From positions 1 to 42,751 of IMG/VR virus record IMGVR_UViG_3300025168_000178: a stretch of 42,751 nucleotides of DNA; one strand, 5' to 3'. Source of the stretch: a virus. The stretch's first letter is position 1. Each line of letters opens with the position of its first letter. The translations under genes and the position numbers were made by a program. Under the pieces are notes generated by a model. The model was not told the DNA's origin. It worked only from the letters and a program-made list of their open reading frames with translations, and searched no databases. Shown piece after piece: positions 15,353 to 19,885 of the stretch.

Positions 15353-15464
15353 TTGAAAACTAACGACAATTTGTGTGTGCCTTTTGTTTCCCTAAGACGG
15401 GTCGGGTCTTTTTCTATATTGAAAATTAAATAAAAGGTTGAAAATTCAATTTCAGATTGAAAGT
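15353..15464 (+). repeat. TTGAAAA direct repeats (iteron-like)
   Basis: TTGAAAAC (15353-15360), TTGAAAAT (15419-15426), TTGAAAAT (15438-15445) and TTGAAAGT (15457-15464) are in the same orientation. The last three are spaced exactly 19 bases apart, close to two helical turns. The third also forms TTGAA-AA-TTCAA. The AT-rich setting between divergent operons would suit an operator array or a replication origin. Confidence 0.4.
15394..15415 (+). terminator. Weak hairpin with T-run in the early leader (possible attenuator)
   Basis: AAGAC (15394-15398) pairs with GTCTT (15406-15410) around a 7-base loop and is followed by TTTTTC. The 5-bp stem is short, so termination would be partial. It lies between the 15154 promoter and the first gene, where an attenuator could act. 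Confidence 0.25.
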
Positions 15465-15497
15465 TGGTTATTATGTATGATAATAATAAAATAATCC

Positions 15498-15540
15498 TTG
15501 ACTTTTAGTCAAATCCAGTATAACTTCCAGTATGGAAGTT
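15498..15540 (+). promoter_or_regulatory. Second rightward promoter with two overlapping palindromes
   Basis: TTGACT (15498-15503) and TATAAC (15519-15524) are 15 bases apart, shorter than usual. The -35 is part of a perfect inverted repeat TTGACT-TTT-AGTCAA (15498-15512). A second inverted repeat AACTTCC-AGTAT-GGAAGTT (15522-15540) covers the -10 end and the ATG at 15532. The 15 bases AAAATAATCCTTGAC ending at 15502 also occur upstream of the 15154 promoter (15144-15158). Confidence 0.45.
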
Positions 15541-15912
15541 ACTTATAAATCAGGTCTATCGGGCACAGCCAATAGCTACGCCCAGACCACAACTAAGAAA
15601 GGACAAGACGATATGGTAATAAGCATAGAGCTATTCACCGAACCTAACTCTGATAGCGACGAGTGGTGTGCCACAAGCTGTGGCTACTGCAGTAATGACG
15701 AGATAGGCAATAGTGAAAATACGTATGTTATCATCAATTCATCTGACTTAGTCTGTAATTCGCAGAGATGCAAAGCAGATATGTTAGAGGATATGATGGC
15801 AGCCGAGAAAATACACGACGATGAAAGCGGTATTTATATCACTGCATCAGGACAGGGCTACGATAGCTGCTGCGAGTATGAACATACTAACGATTGTTGC
15901 GAAGTAAGATAA
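15532..15912 (+). CDS. Cysteine-rich acidic early protein (126 aa)
   Basis: The first plus-strand gene. The protein begins MEVTYKSGLSGTANSYAQTT and has about eleven cysteines, including CATSCGYC in the middle and a C-terminal cluster around SCCEYEHTNDCCEV. It is acidic and may bind zinc or form disulphides. I do not recognise a family. ATG 15532 has no Shine-Dalgarno site and sits about 7 bases past a candidate -10 box. An alternative in-frame ATG at 15613 has AAAGGA 9 bases upstream and would give 99 residues (starting MVISIELFTEPN). First position after the early promoter suggests a host-takeover role, which is inference. Confidence 0.6.
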   Translation: MEVTYKSGLSGTANSYAQTTTKKGQDDMVISIELFTEPNSDSDEWCATSCGYCSNDEIGNSENTYVIINSSDLVCNSQRCKADMLEDMMAAEKIHDDESGIYITASGQGYDSCCEYEHTNDCCEVR

Positions 15913-15925
15913 CAATCATAACAAT

Positions 15926-15947
15926 GAGGCGGTGTAACAGCCGCCTC
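15926..15947 (+). promoter_or_regulatory. RNA hairpin with GTAACA loop, copy 1
   Basis: GAGGCGGT (15926-15933), loop GTAACA (15934-15939) and GCCGCCTC (15940-15947) form an 8-bp stem. It lies 14 bases past a stop codon and 20 bases before an ATG with AAAGGA. A second hairpin with the same loop and place but different stem bases is at 16597-16618. Confidence 0.65.
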
Positions 15948-15966
15948 TAAAACAAAGGAAATAAAA

Positions 15967-16143
15967 ATGATAGAACTACTAATAATGGCTTTGATATTCA
16001 GTGTACTACTTAACATAGTACAAGCACTGAGTTCAGAGTTTAGCAAAGGTTACAACCTAGGTATGAAGTATGCCAAGGATTGGGACGAGAGAGTTGAAGC
16101 ACTGGAACGTACAACGTACGAAAAACCAGACACGCGTCTATAG
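15967..16143 (+). CDS. Small membrane protein (58 aa)
   Basis: The ATG at 15967 follows AAAGGAAATAAAA. The N-terminal 20 residues (MIELLIMALIFSVLLNIVQA) form one membrane segment, followed by a polar helix ending in KPDTRL. A single-pass inner-membrane protein with a cytoplasmic or periplasmic tail is predicted. It sits alone between a GTAACA hairpin and an intrinsic terminator. A host-membrane or superinfection function would fit, without direct evidence. Confidence 0.65.
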   Translation: MIELLIMALIFSVLLNIVQALSSEFSKGYNLGMKYAKDWDERVEALERTTYEKPDTRL

Positions 16144-16148
16144 TAACC

Positions 16149-16186
16149 GAAAATACCCTGGGTGTAAAAGCCTGGGGTATTTTTTT
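16149..16186 (+). terminator. Intrinsic terminator after the small membrane protein
   Basis: A 12-bp stem pairs 16151-16162 (AAATACCCTGGG) with 16171-16182 (CCTGGGGTATTT), including two G-U pairs, around loop TGTAAAAG. T residues run to 16186. It lies 8 bases past the stop codon of the 58-aa gene. Confidence 0.8.
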
Positions 16187-16200
16187 AAGTGTCAATATTT

Positions 16201-16221
16201 ATATTTAAGAGAGCTAGATTG
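16201..16221 (+). repeat. 21-base repeat, copy 1
   Basis: ATATTTAAGAGAGCTAGATT followed by G is identical at 16201-16221 and 16835-16855. Both copies follow an intrinsic terminator by about 15-20 bases. A shorter relative, AGAAGCTAGATTGTCC, is at 17801-17816. Confidence 0.7.
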
Positions 16222-16314
16222 GCCTCAGATTGTCCATAATTTAATTTAAATAATTCTTGCATCTTAATTATTTTATATGTAATATAAGGTATGACAAGAA
16301 AGGAGGTGAAGAAT

Positions 16315-16353
16315 ATGAAAGGATATATTAACCAATACAAAAGATTCTTTTAA
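16315..16353 (+). CDS. 12-residue peptide with a perfect ribosome site
   Basis: ATG 16315 follows AAAGGAGGTGAAGAAT, which includes the full anti-Shine-Dalgarno complement. The peptide is MKGYINQYKRFF, then TAA. An in-frame ATG at 16291 would add eight residues, but it lacks a comparable ribosome site. The same arrangement recurs 85 bases downstream before a 60-aa gene. It may be a leader peptide, a shortened duplicate or a tiny toxin-like peptide. Confidence 0.45.
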   Translation: MKGYINQYKRFF

Positions 16354-16399
16354 TATAAACAAAGGTATGATAAAAACCGATAGAAAGGAGGTGAGAAAT

Positions 16400-16582
16400 A
16401 TGAAGGGAGTATTAAAAGCGTATACTGAAGTTAAACACGCTGAACTAAAAGCAAGAGTAATGGAAATATATTGTCCATTCTTTGGCAGTTTTATTACTGA
16501 TGAAGATGATGGCAAAGATAAAGAAGGATATTGGCACGCAGTCAATGCAATGTCAATAGAAGAGTTAGAAGCTCACTTATAA
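16400..16582 (+). CDS. Small hypothetical protein (60 aa)
   Basis: The start is ATG 16400 (MKGVLKAYTEVKHAELKARV), preceded by AAAGGAGGTGAGAAAT, a full-strength ribosome site. An upstream in-frame ATG at 16367 would only translate the ribosome site. The middle reads MEIYCPFFGSFITDEDDGKD, and the C-terminus is a helix with MSIEELEAHL. Strong translation is predicted. Its N-terminus (MKG..) resembles the 12-aa peptide upstream, suggesting duplication. Function unknown. Confidence 0.65.
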   Translation: MKGVLKAYTEVKHAELKARVMEIYCPFFGSFITDEDDGKDKEGYWHAVNAMSIEELEAHL

Positions 16583-16596
16583 TATAAAAATAAACA

Positions 16597-16618
16597 GGGG
16601 CGGTGTAACAACTGCCCC
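16597..16618 (+). promoter_or_regulatory. RNA hairpin with GTAACA loop, copy 2
   Basis: GGGGCGGT (16597-16604), loop GTAACA (16605-16610) and ACTGCCCC (16611-16618) pair over 8 bp with one G-U. Compared with copy 1, stem positions differ on both sides while pairing is kept. It lies 14 bases past a stop and 14 bases before an ATG with AAAGGA. Confidence 0.65.
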
Positions 16619-16632
16619 GAAAGGAAATAAAA

Positions 16633-16782
16633 ATGACTAAAAAACACTTCGAAGCAATAGCCGGTGTACTAAACAAGACTTTTAAATATCTTGTAGAAGC
16701 TCTGGCTGTCGCATTCAGTCACGAAAACCCAAGGTTTGACGTAGATAAGTTTAAATCTGCTTGCTTTAAAGACCTAGGTTAA
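16633..16782 (+). CDS. Small phage protein of the MTKKHFEAIA type (49 aa)
   Basis: The protein starts MTKKHFEAIAGVLNKTFKYL, continues EALAVAFSHENPRFDVDKFK and ends ACFKDLG. This matches my memory of a widespread family of 45-60 aa phage proteins with the pattern 'F..IA..L' and 'ENPRFD...F..AC'. Function is unknown. AAAGGA lies 8 bases upstream. It occupies the second hairpin-gene-terminator cassette, in the place where the first cassette carries a membrane protein. Confidence 0.75.
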   Translation: MTKKHFEAIAGVLNKTFKYLVEALAVAFSHENPRFDVDKFKSACFKDLG

Positions 16783-16788
16783 TAGAAT

Positions 16789-16820
16789 AGCCCTGAGAGT
16801 AAAATCTTGGGGCTTTTCTT
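16789..16820 (+). terminator. Intrinsic terminator of the second cassette
   Basis: AGCCCTGAGA (16789-16798) pairs with TCTTGGGGCT (16805-16814) over 10 bp with two G-U pairs, loop GTAAAA, then TTTCTT. It lies 6 bases after the stop of the 49-aa gene. Confidence 0.75.
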
Positions 16821-16834
16821 TGCATAAAAAAAAT

Positions 16835-16855
16835 ATATTTAAGAGAGCTAGATTG
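16835..16855 (+). repeat. 21-base repeat, copy 2
   Basis: Identical to 16201-16221. It is 15 bases past the T-run of the second cassette terminator, as copy 1 follows the first. The following 170 bases (16856-17020) hold no gene I can support, only AT-rich sequence with TTTGCGAC direct repeats and two minus-strand TTGACW motifs (16920-16915, 17002-16997). Confidence 0.7.
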
Positions 16856-17020
16856 AGAAGAATTGGGCATTCCCACCCTCTACCGCCCTCTAAGGTAAGC
16901 CTTTGCGACGAAAAAGTCAAGTCTTTTTTTATTTATTTTTGCGACTGAAATTTTGGTGTCTATTTGCCTCCCTAACTTACGACTAAAAAATGACAATGTC
17001 AAGCTTTTATTTTTTGAAGG

Positions 17021-17090
17021 ATACAAAAAAAGCCGACTATAATTTGCAATCTAAAAGTGTCAAAGCACTTATCGTATTATAGCCGACTTT
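17021..17090 (-). terminator. Intrinsic terminator of the minus-strand island
   Basis: On the minus strand AAAGTCGGCTATAAT (17090-17076) pairs with ATTATAGTCGGCTTT (17043-17029) over 15 bp with two G-U pairs, followed by a run of T. On the plus strand the same two positions become A-C mismatches, so the element is built for leftward transcripts. A small inner stem (AAGTG/CACTT) lies in the loop. Confidence 0.75.
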
Positions 17091-17107
17091 AGTCTATCTA
17101 GTATATA

Positions 17108-17476
17108 CTAGCTTTTAGGAATAACAATCTCAACTTTATGTGTTGCTCTTGGAGTTCCTTTGACATCTGAACCTTTCTTAGTCAATGTAATCCCTTGCTT
17201 CTCAATTAAAGAGTTAAGACTAGCGAACTTTTGATTAATATCATCAACTAAGCGACTAGCTTCCTGACTACTTTCTTTAATGACAAGCCAATTATCTATT
17301 CTAGTTCCGACTACTAAATGATTTGCGTCGTAAGACTTTACCATACTATTGAATAATGCCTTATTACCATTTGCAATAGTCTCAAAAGATGATATCATCT
17401 CATCTCTTTGTTCCGACTTCACTCGGTTCATTTGACTACGTTCTAACACCTGTGTTTTATTTGCTTCTTTACTCAT
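17108..17476 (-). CDS. Hypothetical helical protein of the minus-strand island (122 aa)
   Basis: The protein begins MSKEANKTQVLERSQMNRVK and is mostly helical up to about residue 85 (SQEASRLVDDINQKFASLNS), ending with a basic beta-prone stretch (THKVEIVIPKS). No known domain is recognised. It follows the 66-aa gene by 2 bases and is closed by a strong terminator, so the two form a complete small operon opposite to all surrounding genes. A regulator or host-interaction protein is possible. Confidence 0.65.
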   Translation of the reverse strand: MSKEANKTQVLERSQMNRVKSEQRDEMISSFETIANGNKALFNSMVKSYDANHLVVGTRIDNWLVIKESSQEASRLVDDINQKFASLNSLIEKQGITLTKKGSDVKGTPRATHKVEIVIPKS

Positions 17477-17478
17477 TA

Positions 17479-17679
17479 TTATACCAACCTTTCATTGTTG
17501 TATTTGATTATCTCGTTATTAGTATTTACAAATTCATTACCAAAAATAAATCTGTAAAGTTCTGCTTGATTGATTGCGTCTCTGTTGAATTCTGCTCTAA
17601 GTCTTTGACTTTGTTTTTGTTGAGCTTTTTCATCTCTTAGCATATCATTATAAGCTGTTAATTTTGCGTCTTTACTCAT
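17479..17679 (-). CDS. Hypothetical small protein of the minus-strand island (66 aa)
   Basis: ATG 17679 (MSKDAKLTAYNDMLRDEKAQ) is preferred because AGAGG lies 9 bases upstream; an extended frame lacks a ribosome site. The protein is a charged helix for its first 35 residues, then RDAINQAELYRFIFGNEFVN. Its MSKxA.. start resembles that of the downstream 122-aa protein. No domain recognised. Its leader holds a 22-bp motif shared with the divergent operon. Confidence 0.6.
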   Translation of the reverse strand: MSKDAKLTAYNDMLRDEKAQQKQSQRLRAEFNRDAINQAELYRFIFGNEFVNTNNEIIKYNNERLV

Positions 17680-17716
17680 TTTGTTAAACCTCTTTAAGTT
17701 AATTAATATCATATAA

Positions 17717-17738
17717 GAATATAGCTATGAATGTCGCC
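17717..17738 (-). promoter_or_regulatory. 22-bp promoter/operator motif, leftward copy
   Basis: Read on the minus strand this is GGCGACATTCATAGCTATAT followed by TC. It contains TATATT as a likely -10 box, about 40 bases before the ATG at 17679. It matches 19 of 22 bases with the rightward copy at 17891-17912. Confidence 0.55.
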
Positions 17739-17890
17739 CAATCCTAATGTTTTCTACTCAAATCTGAAAATAGTTTTAGACGAGCAAAGTAATCTTTTAT
17801 AGAAGCTAGATTGTCCAGAATGGAGCTCCGACGCAACTCAGGACTTTAGACTAGGGCCCTTGTAAACTATCTTAGAAAACTCTTGTAGTC
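17739..17890. other. Divergent intergenic region without a supported gene
   Basis: These 150 bases lie between the two copies of the 22-bp motif. They contain 8-bp and 6-bp palindromes GGAGCTCC (17822-17829) and GGGCCC, and the repeat relative AGAAGCTAGATTGTCC (17801-17816). No frame with a start and ribosome site was found. Regulatory or small-RNA content is possible. Confidence 0.4.
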
Positions 17891-17912
17891 GGCGACATCT
17901 ATACCTATATTC
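17891..17912 (+). promoter_or_regulatory. 22-bp promoter/operator motif, rightward copy
   Basis: GGCGACATCTATACCTATAT followed by TC, with TATATT as the likely -10 box and TTGTAG 17 bases upstream as a weak -35. The ATG of the next gene is at 17977. A small stem CAGAC-GCAA-GTCTG (17948-17961) lies in the leader before the ribosome site. Confidence 0.55.
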
Positions 17913-17976
17913 AATAGTAAAATCAGACTATATTAACAACACAACATCAGACGCAAGTCTGGATTGGAGACGCAAT

Positions 17977-18411
17977 ATGCAAGACACTACTACTATGCGA
18001 CAGACTAAACGTTGCACTACGTGTAATCAATGGCATACGACTGAAGTAGAGATAGAACATCTACCTGTCGGCACAGAAGTATTTGTTATACCAGACTACG
18101 ATAAGCAGTCTTGGGACGTAACACTAGACGTAAAGGATAAAGATATAATACATAACTTTGAGGCTCAGACATATGCAGACGTAAGATATTTAATACAACA
18201 CGTCGCTTTTATGCTACATAACCACAATAAAGCTTTCAATGTGTTCTTTCCTACTAGTCAATTAGAGACACACAGACGTATAAACAGCGTCAGTCTGTCA
18301 GGCTTCTTAGACAATGAGGCAGAAACGACTAGTAAGATAGATAATATGTTTAAGAAATACAGACGACAGCACAATGCTAGTCGTAAACTAATGCTACAAG
18401 GAGGTAGATAA
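17977..18411 (+). CDS. Hypothetical protein with N-terminal CxxC (144 aa)
   Basis: ATG 17977 follows GGAG by 7 bases. Residues 13-16 are CTTC, a single knuckle, with HTTEVEIEHL after it; alone it would not complete a zinc site unless the nearby His helps. The middle is alpha/beta (VRYLIQHVAFMLHNHNKAFN) and the C-terminus is basic and helical (FKKYRRQHNASRKLMLQGGR). The stop overlaps the ATG of the next gene (TAATG). It is the first gene of the unit that probably leads to the amidotransferase. Function unknown. Confidence 0.65.
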   Translation: MQDTTTMRQTKRCTTCNQWHTTEVEIEHLPVGTEVFVIPDYDKQSWDVTLDVKDKDIIHNFEAQTYADVRYLIQHVAFMLHNHNKAFNVFFPTSQLETHRRINSVSLSGFLDNEAETTSKIDNMFKKYRRQHNASRKLMLQGGR

Positions 18412-18683
18412 TGTGTAAAAGTTGTAATGATACAAGAAGTAAAGAAACAGGAATAGTCTATAATATAGACGATAGAATAAAGACGCATAGACGTAACTTG
18501 CAAATGATAGGCAGTATACAAAGTCAATTAGTTCAGTTGCAGTCGGAAGTCCAGCAATTCTATGTAGAGAGTGGAGTAGTCCAGACAGAGATAGTCGCAA
18601 TGCATAATGATATGTCTAGTGTTATGGACGCATTAGAAAACATAAGACTAAAAAACTATGATATAACTAAGGACATAGTATAA
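18411..18683 (+). CDS. Coiled-coil protein with N-terminal CxxC (90 aa)
   Basis: It starts MCKSCNDTRSKETGIVYNID; CKSC at residues 2-5 mirrors the CTTC of the upstream protein, so the two may share a zinc ion or partner. Residues about 25-85 form a long coiled coil (QLVQLQSEVQQFYVESGVVQ). The two genes overlap by TAATG and are likely made in equal amounts. No family recognised. Confidence 0.65.
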   Translation: MCKSCNDTRSKETGIVYNIDDRIKTHRRNLQMIGSIQSQLVQLQSEVQQFYVESGVVQTEIVAMHNDMSSVMDALENIRLKNYDITKDIV

Positions 18684-18697
18684 TTAATTTATATATA

Positions 18698-18766
18698 GCG
18701 ACTACCACCAACCAAAATTCAGTACGTGTAATCCTTTCCACGTCGGTTGGTAGTAAGTGTAGTCGC
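18698..18766 (+). ncRNA. Structured, riboswitch-like leader before the amidotransferase gene
   Basis: Three nested helices are visible: GCGACTAC/GTAGTCGC (18698-18705 with 18759-18766), CCAACC/GGTTGG (18708-18713 with 18745-18750) and ACGTG/CACGT (18724-18728 with 18739-18743). They are separated by lopsided internal loops of 2/8 and 10/1 bases. The terminal loop TAATCCTTTC contains TCCTT, complementary to AAGGA of the ribosome site at 18801-18805. No T-run follows. It does not match a riboswitch class I can name. Confidence 0.5.
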
Positions 18767-18814
18767 AAAATTTGTAGTAATGATTTTATTAACCCAAAAC
18801 AAGGAGTATAGACT

Positions 18815-19885
18815 ATGTGTGGAATATATGGAATAGCTAAATCTCCGAAACCTTATACTAAGAAGCAGTCTAAGATTGCTAAAAAGGTATTGAGGCATAT
18901 TGCAGTAGATAGTGAGACGCGTGGTAGTCATTCGTCTGGTATTGCAAGTATCGGAGAGCAGTCTAATATATATAAGTCCCTTTTGCCATCTGGTAAGTTC
19001 GTAGATAGCAAAGAATATACTACTGCTATTAAGTCGTTAGACAATGGTAGTAATATATTACTAGGACACACTAGATTTGCGACTGAGGGAGCTATTGTTA
19101 AGAACAATGCTCACCCATTCCAAGTCGGTGGTGTTATAGGTGCCCATAATGGTTGCGTCTATAACATAGCAGAAATGCAAACCCAGTTAGATAAACAATG
19201 CCCAGTAGATAGTCAGTTGATATTTAAGTCAATTGATGCTACTAATAACATACAGGACGCAGTCGCCGATTTTGATAGTGATTTTGCGTTAAGCTATGTA
19301 AAGAACAACCCAATGATATTACATTTATGTAGAGAGACTAATAGGCCTCTTTCAGTCGCATATGTGCCTCAGTTGGAGACACTATACTATGCGTCAGAAA
19401 GTGATTTTATTGTAGATGCACTACTTAAAGCAGGTATCTTTGGTATAGACGTAGTAAAGTTAAACAAGAATACATTATATAGTTATAATGTTGCTATGTT
19501 TGGAGATACTATATCAAATGTAGTTAAGACTACTTTTGACTATAAGTCCAGAGTATATCAATACAATATTAATAGTTATTCAAATACTAGTAGTATAGGT
19601 AATTCACAATACGACTACGAGTTTGCAGACTATGATTATGTAAGCGACGAAATACCGGATTATGATGAAAATGGAGTACTAAGTAAAGAGTGGCAAGCTA
19701 TGAACAAGCAGGAATTGTGCAGAATATATGTAGGCACACGTCCCAGTGAGTGGTTTTATGACTTGACTGAGCATCAATGGTACTTTATGAACGTTGAGAC
19801 TAATGAGCTTATGAATGAGTGGCAAGTCGCAGAAAGTATGTATGGAGAACAAGACAGATGGGAAGCATACTATGACAGAACATAG
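18815..19885 (+). CDS. Class-II glutamine amidotransferase (Ntn hydrolase, 356 aa)
   Basis: The enzyme should release ammonia from glutamine. Cys2 (MCGIYGIA) is the N-terminal nucleophile, exposed after Met removal. The glutamine pocket is recognisable: R36 in RGSHSSG, GHTRFATEG (84-92), NNAHPF (97-102), HNG (111-113) and D132. After about residue 230 the sequence becomes Tyr/Asp/Asn-rich with no synthetase or isomerase domain, so it is not GlmS, PurF or AsnB; ammonia must go to a partner. The next gene, an amidoligase, overlaps its end by 14 bases, and that is the obvious partner. AAGGAG lies 8 bases upstream, with a structured leader before it. Confidence 0.9.
   Translation: MCGIYGIAKSPKPYTKKQSKIAKKVLRHIAVDSETRGSHSSGIASIGEQSNIYKSLLPSGKFVDSKEYTTAIKSLDNGSNILLGHTRFATEGAIVKNNAHPFQVGGVIGAHNGCVYNIAEMQTQLDKQCPVDSQLIFKSIDATNNIQDAVADFDSDFALSYVKNNPMILHLCRETNRPLSVAYVPQLETLYYASESDFIVDALLKAGIFGIDVVKLNKNTLYSYNVAMFGDTISNVVKTTFDYKSRVYQYNINSYSNTSSIGNSQYDYEFADYDYVSDEIPDYDENGVLSKEWQAMNKQELCRIYVGTRPSEWFYDLTEHQWYFMNVETNELMNEWQVAESMYGEQDRWEAYYDRT

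Noticed and set aside
15353-15464. CRISPR array
   Set aside because: The repeated motif is only 7-8 bases with 11-base spacers, far too short, and no cas genes are nearby; the Cas4-like nuclease belongs to a phage recombination pair.
15062-15531. A gene in the divergent region
   Set aside because: No frame with a start codon, ribosome site and protein-like composition was found; the region is AT-rich with promoter-like and repeat elements.
16915-17002. Minus-strand promoters at TTGACT 16920 and TTGACA 17002
   Set aside because: The -10 matches are weak and no minus-strand gene lies downstream, so a functional claim is not supported.
17721-17910. Attachment site or integration module
   Set aside because: The inverted 22-bp motifs look like promoter elements, and no integrase, transposase or excisionase gene is visible in the window.
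18258-18600. Minus-strand open frames opposite the CxxC protein genes
   Set aside because: They are rich in Leu, Tyr, Ser and Cys in patterns typical of antisense translation, and lack ribosome sites and neighbours on that strand.
18698-18766. tRNA gene
   Set aside because: The length is similar, but the arms do not form a cloverleaf, and there is no T-loop GTTC sequence or anticodon arm.
19815-19871. Longer start for the amidoligase at 19815
   Set aside because: It would overlap the amidotransferase gene by about 70 bases with no ribosome site; the ATG at 19872 gives a small overlap typical of this genome.
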